Shown: positions 1-9,372, numbered from the stretch's first letter. The stretch is 64,000 nucleotides of DNA from UBA6183 sp034676125 (GCA_034676125.1 JAUCCO010000002.1:1-64000), one strand, 5' to 3'. Notes: a model not told the origin generated them from the letters alone. Translations and numbers: made by a program.

Positions 1-27
1 AGCGAGTAAATGAATAAATTTTTTCAT
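1..27 (-). CDS. Start of an unidentified gene running off the left edge
   Basis: An ATG at 25-27 on the minus strand opens nine codons reading MKKFIHLLA before the window ends. This looks like the beginning of a signal peptide. A good promoter lies just upstream on the same strand (60-90), which is the main reason to believe it. Nothing can be said about the product. Confidence 0.4.
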
Positions 28-59
28 AGTGTTTGGGTGTTTAATGGTTTATATAATTA

Positions 60-90
60 CAAATCTATTTTTTTTGAATTTAAATACAAT
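60..90 (-). promoter_or_regulatory. Bacteroidota-type promoter for the left-edge gene
   Basis: On the minus strand the -7 box TAGATTTG (60-67) matches TAnnTTTG. It is preceded by a 19-nt spacer and ATTG (87-90) at the -33 position. Transcription would start near 55, giving a leader of under 30 nt to the ATG at 27. Confidence 0.45.
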
Positions 91-312
91 ATGGCGAGGA
101 TTATGGATATTATTTCTTTTTGTAAGTAAGAATTAACTTTAAGTAAAATTCGTGCTCTTTATTTTTAATCCGCTCATCAAACCAAATATTTTTTGCATTT
201 GGTTGATAAAATTATAGATGGTTAATAAATATGCAAATACTACAACATCAGGCACTAACAAATATTGGCCGTGTAAAATACTTAGTAGCTATAATATATG
301 ATTAAATTTTGG
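91..312. other. Intergenic region with one stem-loop
   Basis: No gene is visible here. The only structure is an imperfect hairpin, with arms at 176-187 and 197-207 (ATCAACCAAAT type, one bulged A). It has no T-run on either strand, so it does not look like a terminator. Confidence 0.4.
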
Positions 313-342
313 TTTGATTTTTAAGTGTAAAAGTTAACTTTG
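313..342 (+). promoter_or_regulatory. Promoter of atpD-atpC
   Basis: TTTG (313-316), an 18-nt spacer and TAACTTTG (335-342) match the Bacteroidota -33/-7 consensus. The predicted start is near 347, leaving a leader of about 29 nt before the atpD ATG at 376. Confidence 0.7.
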
Positions 343-375
343 CGGCACTTAAAAATAAGCTAAAAATTCGTAACT

Positions 376-1881
376 ATGTCAAAATCAGGAGTAGTAGCAC
401 AGGTAATTGGTCCCGTTGTGGACGTTAGATTCCCTGATAACAGCGAAAAATTACCTAAAATACTTGATGCATTGGTAATTACCAAGGCAGATGGTACCAG
501 GGTTGTATTGGAGTGTCAACGCCATTTAGGTGAAAACATGATCAGAGCCATCGCAATGGAGGCAACAGATGGATTAGTGCGCGGAATGGAAGTTGTTCCT
601 TCTGGTTCGCCAATCTCAATGCCTGTTGGTGATGATATTCGTGGAAGGTTGTTTAATGTTGTTGGTGAACCAATTGACGGTATGAAAGATGTTTCAATGG
701 ATGGAGGTCGCTCTATTCACCGTGATGCTCCTCGTTTCGAAGATTTATCTACAAGTGCTGAGCCATTATATACTGGTATTAAAGTAATCGATTTAATTGA
801 ACCATACGCAAAAGGTGGTAAAATTGGTTTGTTTGGTGGTGCTGGTGTTGGTAAAACAGTATTAATTCAAGAGTTAATTAACAATATTGCAAAAGCATAC
901 GATGGTTTCTCTGTATTTGCTGGTGTTGGTGAGCGTACTCGCGAAGGAAATGACTTGTTGCGTGAGATGATTGAATCTGGTATTGTAAAATACGGTGATG
1001 AGTTTACACATGGTATGGAAGAAGGCGGATGGCCTTTAGATAAAGTAGATTACAGTAAATTAAAAGAGTCAAAAGCAACATTTGTTTTTGGTCAAATGAA
1101 CGAACCTCCAGGAGCACGTGCTCGTGTGGCTTTATCTGGTTTAACTATTGCCGAGTATTTCCGCGATGGTGACGAGAAGTCGGGTGGACGTGATATTTTG
1201 TTTTTCGTTGATAATATTTTCCGTTTTACGCAAGCAGGTTCAGAGGTTTCGGCTCTATTAGGTCGTATGCCTTCTGCAGTAGGTTACCAACCAACTTTAG
1301 CTTCAGAAATGGGTGCAATGCAAGAGCGTATTACCTCAACTAAGCGTGGTTCTATTACTTCAGTTCAGGCGGTTTATGTTCCTGCAGATGATTTAACAGA
1401 TCCGGCTCCTGCTACCACATTTGCCCACTTAGATGCTACTACAGTATTAAGTCGTAAAATTGCTGAGTTAGGTATTTACCCTGCGGTAGATCCTTTAGAT
1501 TCTACTTCACGTATTTTATCTCCAACTGTTTTGGGTGATGCACATTACGATTGCGCTCAACGTGTAAAAGGTATTTTGCAACGCTACAAAGAGTTACAAG
1601 ATATTATTGCTATTTTGGGTATGGATGAGTTAAGTGAAGATGATAAGTTAACCGTTTCTCGCGCAAGACGTGTACAACGTTTCTTATCTCAACCTTTCCA
1701 CGTTGCCGAGCAGTTTACAGGATTAAAAGGTGTATTGGTTCCAATTGAAGAAACAATTAAAGGTTTTAATATGATTATGGATGGTGAATTAGATCACTTA
1801 CCTGAAGCATCATTTAACTTAGTTGGTACAATTGAAGATGCAATTGCCAAAGGTGAAAAAATGTTAGCAGACGTAAAATAA
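376..1881 (+). CDS. atpD: F1F0 ATP synthase subunit beta
   Basis: Catalytic subunit of the F1 sector, which makes ATP from ADP and phosphate using the proton gradient at the inner face of the cytoplasmic membrane. The 501-residue product has the N-terminal beta-barrel, the Walker A loop GGAGVGKT at residues 154-161, the following GERTREGND segment and the ATP-synthase signature PAVDPLDS. It is slightly longer than the E. coli protein, with an insertion around residues 200-225 (HGMEEGGWPLDKVDYSK). atpC follows 38 nt later and a terminator closes the pair. The other F1F0 subunits are not in the window; a split operon is usual in Bacteroidota. Confidence 0.98.
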   Translation: MSKSGVVAQVIGPVVDVRFPDNSEKLPKILDALVITKADGTRVVLECQRHLGENMIRAIAMEATDGLVRGMEVVPSGSPISMPVGDDIRGRLFNVVGEPIDGMKDVSMDGGRSIHRDAPRFEDLSTSAEPLYTGIKVIDLIEPYAKGGKIGLFGGAGVGKTVLIQELINNIAKAYDGFSVFAGVGERTREGNDLLREMIESGIVKYGDEFTHGMEEGGWPLDKVDYSKLKESKATFVFGQMNEPPGARARVALSGLTIAEYFRDGDEKSGGRDILFFVDNIFRFTQAGSEVSALLGRMPSAVGYQPTLASEMGAMQERITSTKRGSITSVQAVYVPADDLTDPAPATTFAHLDATTVLSRKIAELGIYPAVDPLDSTSRILSPTVLGDAHYDCAQRVKGILQRYKELQDIIAILGMDELSEDDKLTVSRARRVQRFLSQPFHVAEQFTGLKGVLVPIEETIKGFNMIMDGELDHLPEASFNLVGTIEDAIAKGEKMLADVK

Positions 1882-1919
1882 TTTTACACCTGTTTACTAA
1901 AAAACAACCAAACTAAATT

Positions 1920-2153
1920 ATGCAATTAGATATATTAACTCCAGATAAAACTTTGTATAGCGGTGATGTAACTTCGGTTATTTTGCCAGGAAGCAAAGGG
2001 CAGTTTCAAATTTTAAAAAATCATGCTGCTATCGTATCAAGTTTAGATAAAGGCACTATTAAAGTACAAACCGCTGACGGTAAAAACGAAATGTTTGAAG
2101 TAAGTGGTGGTGTAGTAGAAGTGTTAAATAACAAGATTGTAGTTTTAGCATAA
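1920..2153 (+). CDS. atpC: F1F0 ATP synthase subunit epsilon, short form
   Basis: The 77-residue product is the N-terminal beta-sandwich of the epsilon subunit (LDILTPDKTLYSGDVTSVILPG at the start). The C-terminal two-helix arm found in the usual 130-140 residue protein is absent. The sandwich contacts gamma and the c-ring in the central stalk, whereas the missing arm is the part that inhibits ATP hydrolysis in E. coli. The stop at 2151-2153 is followed closely by a terminator, so this is the natural end of the operon, not a frameshift. Short epsilons are common in this phylum. Confidence 0.93.
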   Translation: MQLDILTPDKTLYSGDVTSVILPGSKGQFQILKNHAAIVSSLDKGTIKVQTADGKNEMFEVSGGVVEVLNNKIVVLA

Positions 2154-2173
2154 TAAAAATGTTATATACAAGT

Positions 2174-2207
2174 AAAGCCTCTTCATTATACGAAGGGGCT
2201 TTTTTTG
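2174..2207 (+). terminator. Intrinsic terminator after atpC
   Basis: An 11-bp stem (2174-2184 with 2192-2202, one G-T wobble) with a 7-nt loop runs into a T-tract up to about 2206. It separates the atp genes from the histidine kinase. Confidence 0.88.
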
Positions 2208-2227
2208 TTTATATTTGAAAACTAGTA

Positions 2228-4720
2228 ATGATTTATAATCAACGTTTTCGTATCATTTTGCTATTAGTATATTTATCAATAGCATTGTGCAGCCACGCTA
2301 CATCGGTTGATAGTATACAAACGCTTGTTAAACAAACAAGTAATGTTCATCAAAAAATTGCTATACTAAATAATCAAGCACAAGTTGTAGTTCGCATAAA
2401 TCCCAAACAAGCATTAAATTATAGTAATCAAGCCTTAACCATTTTGGCCGAAGAAGGTATTCACGAAAAAGACTCATCGTTTCTTGAAACATATTTTACC
2501 ATTGGCCTATATTATGCCAGCATACAGCAATTAGATACGGTAATAAATATCCAAACTTTTGTAGCTAATAAGGCTCAAAAAAATGGGTTTGAGAAAATAG
2601 CGGCTAATGCATTGGTTGAAGCTGCAATTGCACACGAATCGTTTGGTAATTTACAATTGGCTTTTGATGGATACTTTTCCGCTTTAAAAATATTCGAAAA
2701 GTTAAACGATAAAAAAGGAATCATATATCAATACATAAACATTGGATTAATTTACCAAAATCAAAAAAACTATACCATTTCAAGTGGCGCTTTTATTCGA
2801 GCTTTATATTTATCAAACCAAATCGAGTTTAAAGAGGGTGTAATTTTAGCCTATAATAATCTTGGCATTAATTGTTTGTCGCAAAACCAATTTACCGAAG
2901 CATTAAATTATTTTACCCTAGTATTAAAGCACGATTTAAAAAGTGGTGATAATAAAAATATTGGCGGTTCGTACAACAATATTGGTATGGTTTATTTAGG
3001 TTTAAAGGATGCTAAGTTGGCTGAAAATTATTTCCTAAAATCGTTGGTTTATAAAACAACTGCTGATGATAAAGCAGGAATAGCAAATACCTATAATAAC
3101 CTTGCTGAAACTTATCTTATTGCTAACTTAAATAAGGTACAAGAATACTTGCTAAAAGCTAGAGCCATTGCCACTCAAAATAATTTTAGAAGTGTATTAA
3201 TTGAGAATTATCAAATTGCTTATAAGTACCATAAACAGATTGGTGATTTTAAAGAATCATTAAATAATTACGAACGTTTTGTGGCCATTCAAGATTCGTT
3301 AAAGTTAGATGAGTTAAGTATTAGAATAGCACATGTAACCAAACAATACGAAACTGAAAAGGCGGCAAAAGAGTACGTACAAATTGAAAAAGATTTTACC
3401 AAGCAAATATTTATTAAACGAATTTTAATAGCAGTAATATTATTATTAATTACACTTGCTGGTTTAATGTATTTTATCGCATTAAAAAGACGAAAATTAT
3501 ACGATAAGTTAGCTAAACAGAAAAAACTGATATTCAAGAAAAACAAAAAACTGCACCAGCAAATTATTGCTACCAGAAATGCTAAAAATATTGCTGAAAG
3601 TGCCAATAGGGCAAAGTCTCAGTTTCTTTCTATTATGAGTCATGAGATAAGAACACCACTTAATGCTGTTATTGGTTTAGCAAATTTACTTGCTGATGAT
3701 AACCCTCGTGATGACCAAAAAGAAAACATAGAAGTGTTAAAAACATCATCAACCATATTGCTTGCAACACTTAATGATGTGTTAGACTTAAGTAAAATTG
3801 ATGCTGGTAAAATGGAGGTTGAAGAGGTAGAGTTTGACTTGTTAAATAACTTACAAACCCTACAGGACTTATTTATTACAAGTGCTAAAAATAAAAATGT
3901 AAAATTAACCTTAATCGCTGATACTTCTATTCCTAAAGTTTTAATTGGTGATGTGTTTCACTTAAATCAAATTTTATCAAACTTAATAAGTAATGCAATA
4001 AAGTTTACTCAGCATGGTGGTGTAAGCATAGTTGCAAATTGCCTAAGCGAGCATGAGGAGTTTAGTACAATACAGTTTAAAATAATAGATACAGGAATAG
4101 GTATTGATAAAGACAAAATGGTTACTATCTTTGATGTGTTTACGCAAGCTGACACAAATACTACACGAAAGTATGGTGGAACAGGATTAGGATTGGCCAT
4201 TTGTAAAAAACTATTACTAATACAAGGCGCAGTTTTAACTGTAAAAAGTGAAGTTGGTATTGGCTCGGAGTTTAGTTTCGAGTTAAATTTTAAAAAGAGC
4301 ACCTTAGTTAAAAACATAATTAATAAGAACCTAATGGACAACACTACAGAAATTAATCTTACAGGAAAAAATATTTTAATAGCAGAGGATAACCAAATAA
4401 ATGTATTTGTAATAAAGCAGTTTCTTATAAAGTGGGGTGCAACAATAACAGTGGCCGAAAACGGAAAACAAGCATTAGATTTAGCTACAAATGCTGATTT
4501 TGATGTGGTTTTAATGGATCTTCACATGCCAGTAATGGATGGTTATGATGCTGCTAAAGAGATTTTAAAAGTTAAACCAAATGCTAAAATAATTGCAATT
4601 ACGGCAACCACCGAAGACGAAGCTAGCAGTAGTATTTATAGTGCAGGTATGATTGACTTTGTAATGAAACCATTTCAGCCAGATGATTTGGCCAATAAAA
4701 TAAGTAAGGCTATTGGTTAA
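2228..4720 (+). CDS. Hybrid sensor histidine kinase with TPR sensor and receiver domain
   Basis: The 830-residue membrane kinase has, in order: a signal peptide (residues 1-25); tetratricopeptide repeats to about 370 in the periplasmic part (for example NNLGINCLSQNQFTEALNYF); one membrane helix near 395-418; a short coiled coil; a HisKA domain with phospho-His472 in SHEIRTP; an HATPase domain (NLISNAIKFT, DTGIGI, GTGLGLAI); and a receiver domain with the expected phospho-Asp764 in MDLHMPVMDG. There is no DNA-binding output domain, so the signal must pass to another protein. A -7-like box TATATTTG (2210-2217) lies 10 nt before the ATG. The 3' end overlaps the convergent mannosyltransferase gene by 11 nt. 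The signal is unknown. Confidence 0.93.
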   Translation: MIYNQRFRIILLLVYLSIALCSHATSVDSIQTLVKQTSNVHQKIAILNNQAQVVVRINPKQALNYSNQALTILAEEGIHEKDSSFLETYFTIGLYYASIQQLDTVINIQTFVANKAQKNGFEKIAANALVEAAIAHESFGNLQLAFDGYFSALKIFEKLNDKKGIIYQYINIGLIYQNQKNYTISSGAFIRALYLSNQIEFKEGVILAYNNLGINCLSQNQFTEALNYFTLVLKHDLKSGDNKNIGGSYNNIGMVYLGLKDAKLAENYFLKSLVYKTTADDKAGIANTYNNLAETYLIANLNKVQEYLLKARAIATQNNFRSVLIENYQIAYKYHKQIGDFKESLNNYERFVAIQDSLKLDELSIRIAHVTKQYETEKAAKEYVQIEKDFTKQIFIKRILIAVILLLITLAGLMYFIALKRRKLYDKLAKQKKLIFKKNKKLHQQIIATRNAKNIAESANRAKSQFLSIMSHEIRTPLNAVIGLANLLADDNPRDDQKENIEVLKTSSTILLATLNDVLDLSKIDAGKMEVEEVEFDLLNNLQTLQDLFITSAKNKNVKLTLIADTSIPKVLIGDVFHLNQILSNLISNAIKFTQHGGVSIVANCLSEHEEFSTIQFKIIDTGIGIDKDKMVTIFDVFTQADTNTTRKYGGTGLGLAICKKLLLIQGAVLTVKSEVGIGSEFSFELNFKKSTLVKNIINKNLMDNTTEINLTGKNILIAEDNQINVFVIKQFLIKWGATITVAENGKQALDLATNADFDVVLMDLHMPVMDGYDAAKEILKVKPNAKIIAITATTEDEASSSIYSAGMIDFVMKPFQPDDLANKISKAIG

Positions 4721-5450
4721 CTACTAAAGTTGGATATTTTCTAAACCAACTCTTTATTTTCATACTAATAACGCCCCAAACAGCTTCTTTAATAATCCCT
4801 TTGCTAATTTTAGATTGTCCACGTGTTCGGTCAGTAAAAATAATAGGAACTTCAGTTACTTTAAATCCATGTTTCCATGCGGTAAATTTCATTTCAATCT
4901 GAAATGCATAACCTCTAAATTTTATCCTATCTAAATCTATCGTACGTAATACATTTTGGTGATAACAAACAAATCCGGCTGTGGTATCATGCACATCAAT
5001 ACCAGTAATAAAACGTACATATTTACTTGCAAAAAAAGATAGCATTACCCTGCTCATTGGCCAATTTACCACGTTTACTCCCGTTGCATAACGGCTTCCT
5101 ACGGTCATTCCTTCGTGTTTGGTACATGCTTCATATAACCTAAGTAAATCTGCTGGATTATGGCTAAAGTCGGCATCCATCTCAAATATATATTCGTAAC
5201 CTTTATTTAAACACCATTTAAATCCATCAATATAAGCAGTTCCTAATCCACTTTTCTGCTTACGTTCAAGCATATGTAAGTCTGGATAGTTTTGTTGAAG
5301 CTCTTTTACTCTTTTACCTGTTCCATCTGGCGAGTTATCATCCACAATCAGCACATCAAATGGTTGCGAAAGGTCAAATACGGCCTTAGTAATCAAGTCG
5401 ATGTTCTCAATTTCGTTGTATGTAGGAATAATAACTATGCGCTTGTTCAA
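4710..5450 (-). CDS. Polyprenol monophosphomannose synthase (GT2 glycosyltransferase)
   Basis: Family 2 glycosyltransferase of the dolichol-phosphate mannose synthase type. It is expected to move a mannose or similar sugar from a nucleotide donor to a polyprenyl phosphate at the cytoplasmic face of the membrane. Visible motifs are IIPTYNEIENI at the N-terminus, VDDNSPDGTG, the metal-binding EMDADFSHNP and the C-terminal basic FTDRTRGQSKIS. At 246 residues it lacks the extra membrane domain of longer relatives. The start is TTG at 5450: an in-frame TGA lies just upstream and no ATG is available, yet the N-terminus aligns at the usual place. Sugar specificity is inferred from the family only. 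Confidence 0.88.
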   Translation of the reverse strand: MNKRIVIIPTYNEIENIDLITKAVFDLSQPFDVLIVDDNSPDGTGKRVKELQQNYPDLHMLERKQKSGLGTAYIDGFKWCLNKGYEYIFEMDADFSHNPADLLRLYEACTKHEGMTVGSRYATGVNVVNWPMSRVMLSFFASKYVRFITGIDVHDTTAGFVCYHQNVLRTIDLDRIKFRGYAFQIEMKFTAWKHGFKVTEVPIIFTDRTRGQSKISKGIIKEAVWGVISMKIKSWFRKYPTLVVNQ

Positions 5451-5521
5451 GTGTCTAAATTTTATTCAATAATATCATTAAACATTAAAATAGTCAATAA
5501 ATTACTTAATTGCATGATAAT

Positions 5522-6010
5522 ATGATTAAGTTAATTCTGTTTGATAGAGATGGTGTTTTAAACAAAGAGCTGGGCAAATACGTTAGCCAGGTTGAAGATT
5601 TTGAGGTTTTGCCACATGTAATTCCTAACTTAATTAAATTAAAAAAAGCCGGAATAAATTTTACAATTATTACAAATCAAGGCGGAATTGCCAAAGGATT
5701 GTATTCTCACCAAACTTTAGCACAAATACATCAAAAGTTAATCAACTTATTAGCTCAGCACCAATTGGCCTTTAACGAAATTTATTATTGCCCACATCAT
5801 CCAGATTTTGGCAACTGTATCTGTCGTAAACCCAATAGTGTAATGATAGAAAAAACATTGGCACGTTTTGGTATTAAGCCTAACCAAGCAATTATGATTG
5901 GTGATAACTTACGTGATATAGAAGCCGCCAATGCCGCGGGTGTTAAGGCATACAAAGTAGAACCTAACCAAGATTGGAGTTATATAATTGATGAAATTTT
6001 AACCCAGTAA
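5522..6010 (+). CDS. gmhB: HAD-IIIA phosphatase, D-glycero-D-manno-heptose 1,7-bisphosphate phosphatase-like
   Basis: A 162-residue HAD-superfamily phosphatase of the histidinol-phosphate/GmhB type. The catalytic motif is LFDRDGVLN near the N-terminus, followed by ITNQGGIAKG (motif II), a zinc-binding cluster YCPHHPDFGNCICRKP and the Mg-binding GDNLRDIEAA. The four Cys/His ligands are typical of GmhB. GmhB makes heptose 1-phosphate for lipopolysaccharide core. I chose the ATG at 5522 because it sits immediately before the conserved strand; a TTG at 5510 is the alternative. The exact substrate cannot be read from sequence. Confidence 0.85.
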   Translation: MIKLILFDRDGVLNKELGKYVSQVEDFEVLPHVIPNLIKLKKAGINFTIITNQGGIAKGLYSHQTLAQIHQKLINLLAQHQLAFNEIYYCPHHPDFGNCICRKPNSVMIEKTLARFGIKPNQAIMIGDNLRDIEAANAAGVKAYKVEPNQDWSYIIDEILTQ

Positions 6011-6078
6011 GGTAAAAAAACAATAAAAGGGTTTAGTAAAACAGTAAACCTCCACCAAGTTGATTATATTCGCAGCAT

Positions 6079-6747
6079 ATGTCAATAATTATAGCTCCTT
6101 CCGTTTTATCAGCCGATTTTGCCAACTTACAGCGCGATATCGAAATGATTAACCAAAGCCAAGCAGATTGGTTTCATGTGGATATTATGGATGGCATGTT
6201 TGTGCCTAATATTTCTTTTGGTTTTCCGGTAATTAAAGCAATTAAAAAACACGCTAAAAAACCTTTAGATGTGCATTTAATGATTGTTGATCCTGACAGG
6301 TATTTAAATGATTTTAAACAAGCTGGTGCAGATATGTTAACAGTACATATTGAAGTGTGTAACCATTTACACCGCACGGTTGGTGCAATAAAAGAATTAA
6401 GAATGAAGGCTGGGGTAGCGCTTAATCCGCACACACCTGTTAGTTTTCTTCAAGATATTATTGCCGATATTGATTTGGTGTGTATGATGAGCGTGAATCC
6501 TGGTTTTGGTGGTCAAAAATTTATTGAAAATACGTATGCTAAAACTAGCGAGTTAAGCGAATTAATAGCGCAAAAAAATAGCCATGCATTAATCGAAATT
6601 GATGGTGGTGTTAATCAAGCCAACGCGGGTAAATTAATGGCTGCTGGTGCAAGTGTTTTAGTTGCCGGAAACTTTGTATTTAGTTCGGATAATCCAACTC
6701 AAACCATAGCCACTTTAAAACAAACTACACCTAATCATACACTTTAA
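6079..6747 (+). CDS. rpe: Ribulose-phosphate 3-epimerase
   Basis: Pentose phosphate pathway enzyme interconverting D-ribulose 5-phosphate and D-xylulose 5-phosphate in the cytosol. The 222-residue TIM barrel carries the family markers APSVLSADFANL at the N-terminus, WFHVDIMDGMFVPNISFG (catalytic Asp and metal ligands), DVHLMI, MSVNPGFGGQKF and the phosphate-binding EIDGGV and AGNFVF segments. It is full length. It follows the phosphatase gene by 68 nt on the same strand. Confidence 0.97.
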   Translation: MSIIIAPSVLSADFANLQRDIEMINQSQADWFHVDIMDGMFVPNISFGFPVIKAIKKHAKKPLDVHLMIVDPDRYLNDFKQAGADMLTVHIEVCNHLHRTVGAIKELRMKAGVALNPHTPVSFLQDIIADIDLVCMMSVNPGFGGQKFIENTYAKTSELSELIAQKNSHALIEIDGGVNQANAGKLMAAGASVLVAGNFVFSSDNPTQTIATLKQTTPNHTL

Positions 6748-6774
6748 CCGCTTTTTTTCGTTAGTTAAAACTTA

Positions 6775-9261
6775 ATGCGCTATACACTTACTTTACTATT
6801 TATTTGGGTAATAACTTTTGCTGTAAATGCGCAGCAAAATCAATACTCGGTAGTGTATGGTAGTGTTAAAGATAGTTTAGGAAAACCTATTGCTGATGCC
6901 AATATTTATTTGTTAGAAACCAATGTAACAACTACCAGTAAAGAAGATGGCTCATACAAAATTACCGTTCCTGCAAATAAAGAAGTAAGTTTAGCATTTA
7001 CTTTTGTAGGTCAACCTCCATATAAAACCAATATTGGTCCGCTTGCTGTAAACCAGCGTTTTTTGCTTGATGTAACCATGAGTTACACTTTAAAATTAGG
7101 CGTATTTACCTACAACGAAGAAATAAATAGAGATAAAGCAAGCACCACCACAATTGATATTAAAGAAATAAAAAAACTGCCCAATATATCAGGAAGTTTT
7201 GAGCAGGTTTTAAAAACCTTACCAGGTGTAACTTCTAATAATGAGTTAAGCTCGCAATACAATGTGCGCGGAGGAAATTATGATGAGAATTTAATTTATG
7301 TAAACGATATTGAAATTTACCGACCATTTTTACCTCGAAGTGGCCAGCAAGAAGGCTTAAGCTTTATCCATACTGAGTTGGTTCAAAATATCAGGTTTTC
7401 AGCAGGTGGTTTCGAAGCGCGTTATGGTGATAAAATGTCTTCTGTATTAGATATAAAATATAAAAGTCCTACAAAGTTTGCTGCGTCTGCAAATGTTAGT
7501 TTAATGGGTGCACAAGCCCATGCCGAAGGCGCTACTAAAAATTTACGATTTACTTATTTGCTTAGTGCTAGATATTGGAGTAACCAGTATGTTGTTTCTA
7601 CACTTGATGTGCAAGGCGATTATAAACCTAGTTTTAGTGATGTGCAAACATTACTTACCTGGCATCCTAGCGCTAGTTTAAGCATTAGTGCTTTGGGAAG
7701 TTATGCCCGCAATAAATATTTAGTTATTCCCCAAACACGCGAAACTACTTTTGGTACAGTTAAGGAAGCACTGCAATTAAAAATGTTTTTTGATGGACAA
7801 GATTTAATGGAATATCAAACGGCTACTGGTGCACTTTCTTTTAATTATACACCAAATAGGTTTACCCAGCTTAAGTTAATTAGCAGTGTATTTAACTCAA
7901 ACGAAAACGAATTATTTACAGTTGAAGGTGCATATAGATTAGAAGAAGTTGAAACCGATTTTGGTAATGATAATTTTGGTAAATCGCGCGCTACAAAAGG
8001 TATTGGATATTTTTTAAACAATGCCCGAAACCGCATTAATGCTACCGTTTATAATGTTGGGCATCGTGGTTACCGAACCATTAATAACCATAATTTACAA
8101 TGGGGTGCACAAGTGCAAGGCGAAATAATTACCGATAAAATTAACGAGTGGGATTATAAAGATTCGTTAGGTTTTGCGCAGCCTTCGCAAATTAATGGAA
8201 TGCCTGTTGTATTAAATTACTTAAACACCACCATTAATTTAAATAGTTATCGTTTAAGTGGCTATGTACAAAATACCCAAAAGCTAAATAAAGATTATAA
8301 TTTTCAGGCCACTTATGGCATACGTACCAATTGGTGGAGTTTTAATAAAGAAAATGTTTTTAGCCCAAGGATACAATTAAGTATCGAACCCAATAGAAAA
8401 TACAATAGGGCAATTTTAAATGGTACACGAATAGGAAAAGTTAGACGTGATATAAACTTAAAGGCTGCATTTGGGTACTATTATCAACCGCCTTTTTACC
8501 GTGAGTTACGTGGGTTTGATGGTGTACTTAACCCAAATATTAAAGCACAAAAAGCCATACATTATGTGTTGGGTGGCGATATGGATTTTAAAATCTGGAA
8601 CAGGAAATTTCGCTTTTTTGCCGAAGCTTATTACAAAAAGTTAGAGAACTTAATTCCTTACGAAATTGATAATGTTCGTATTAGATATTATGCTGATAAC
8701 ATTGCCGAAGGTTATGCTGGTGGCCTTGATATGCGTATTAATGGTGAGTTTGTTAAAGGTGCCGAAAGTTGGATGAGTTTAAGTATCATGCAAACCCAAG
8801 AACGTATTCCTAGTGCTATTGTTTTTGATGATGCGGGTAACCGAATTACACCTGGTTATATTCCTCGCCCTACCGATCAACGTGCTACTTTTAGTATGTT
8901 TTTTCAAGATTACCTTAAAAATAATAAAAACTATAAAGTTAACCTTACTTTAGTTTTTGGTACTGGTTTACCATTTGGCCCGCCAGATAGAAACCGATAT
9001 AATGATATACAACGTGTGCCAGCTTACCGCAGGGTTGATATAGGTTTTTTAAGGGTATTGGTTGATGAGGATTCTGCTAACAAAACAGGCTGGCGTAAGT
9101 TCATAAAATCTGCTTGGGTTGGGGTTGATGTGTTTAATCTTTTAGCAATTAATAACACCATTTCACACATTTGGATTGAGGATATTGAAGGAAGAACTTG
9201 GGCTGTACCTAACTACCTTACCAATAGAAGGGTTAATATTAGGTTACAAGTTTACTTCTAA
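6775..9261 (+). CDS. TonB-dependent receptor with carboxypeptidase-like regulatory domain
   Basis: An 828-residue outer-membrane receptor. It begins with a signal peptide ending at VNAQQ, followed by a beta-sandwich of the carboxypeptidase regulatory type (about residues 28-105, VYGSVKDSLGKPIADANIYLLETN). The plug domain comes next (about 120-230, LPGVTSNNELSSQYNVRGGNYDENLIYVNDIEIYRP), then a long beta-barrel ending in RLQVYF with the expected terminal aromatic residue. No SusD partner follows, so it is not a classic polysaccharide-utilisation pair and the substrate is unknown. The T-tract of the opposing SRP RNA overlaps its stop codon. Confidence 0.93.
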   Translation: MRYTLTLLFIWVITFAVNAQQNQYSVVYGSVKDSLGKPIADANIYLLETNVTTTSKEDGSYKITVPANKEVSLAFTFVGQPPYKTNIGPLAVNQRFLLDVTMSYTLKLGVFTYNEEINRDKASTTTIDIKEIKKLPNISGSFEQVLKTLPGVTSNNELSSQYNVRGGNYDENLIYVNDIEIYRPFLPRSGQQEGLSFIHTELVQNIRFSAGGFEARYGDKMSSVLDIKYKSPTKFAASANVSLMGAQAHAEGATKNLRFTYLLSARYWSNQYVVSTLDVQGDYKPSFSDVQTLLTWHPSASLSISALGSYARNKYLVIPQTRETTFGTVKEALQLKMFFDGQDLMEYQTATGALSFNYTPNRFTQLKLISSVFNSNENELFTVEGAYRLEEVETDFGNDNFGKSRATKGIGYFLNNARNRINATVYNVGHRGYRTINNHNLQWGAQVQGEIITDKINEWDYKDSLGFAQPSQINGMPVVLNYLNTTINLNSYRLSGYVQNTQKLNKDYNFQATYGIRTNWWSFNKENVFSPRIQLSIEPNRKYNRAILNGTRIGKVRRDINLKAAFGYYYQPPFYRELRGFDGVLNPNIKAQKAIHYVLGGDMDFKIWNRKFRFFAEAYYKKLENLIPYEIDNVRIRYYADNIAEGYAGGLDMRINGEFVKGAESWMSLSIMQTQERIPSAIVFDDAGNRITPGYIPRPTDQRATFSMFFQDYLKNNKNYKVNLTLVFGTGLPFGPPDRNRYNDIQRVPAYRRVDIGFLRVLVDEDSANKTGWRKFIKSAWVGVDVFNLLAINNTISHIWIEDIEGRTWAVPNYLTNRRVNIRLQVYF

Positions 9262-9271
9262 AAACAAAAAA

Positions 9272-9368
9272 TGGGCAAGCCAAAGTATCGCACCGCTACA
9301 ACCACTTACCCTTGCTACATTCCTGTCCTGGGGGATTCAGCAGGAGCTGGTCGTACCCGACTTACCCA
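9272..9368 (-). ncRNA. ffs: Signal recognition particle RNA (small bacterial 4.5S type)
   Basis: Read on the minus strand, the segment contains the SRP helix-8 core CAGGACAGGAAUGUAGCA: a GGAA tetraloop closed by ACA/UGU and flanked by the conserved CAGG and AGCA internal loop. E. coli 4.5S RNA has CAGG-UCC-GGAA-GGA-AGCA at the same place. CCC/GGG and AAUC/GGUU pairs extend the helix. The two ends pair perfectly as UGGGUAAG (9368-9361) with CUUGCCCA (9279-9272). A strong promoter lies upstream and a T-rich tract (9271-9259) follows. The product binds Ffh to target membrane proteins. Length is about 97 nt. Confidence 0.93.
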
Positions 9369-9372
9369 AGCG

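Noticed and set aside
176..207. Hairpin upstream of atpD considered as a terminator or riboswitch
   Set aside because: There is no T-run on either strand and no known motif; the atpD promoter lies downstream of it.
7101..9261. TonB-dependent receptor considered as SusC of a polysaccharide locus
   Set aside because: No SusD-like gene, glycoside hydrolase or ECF/anti-sigma pair is adjacent.
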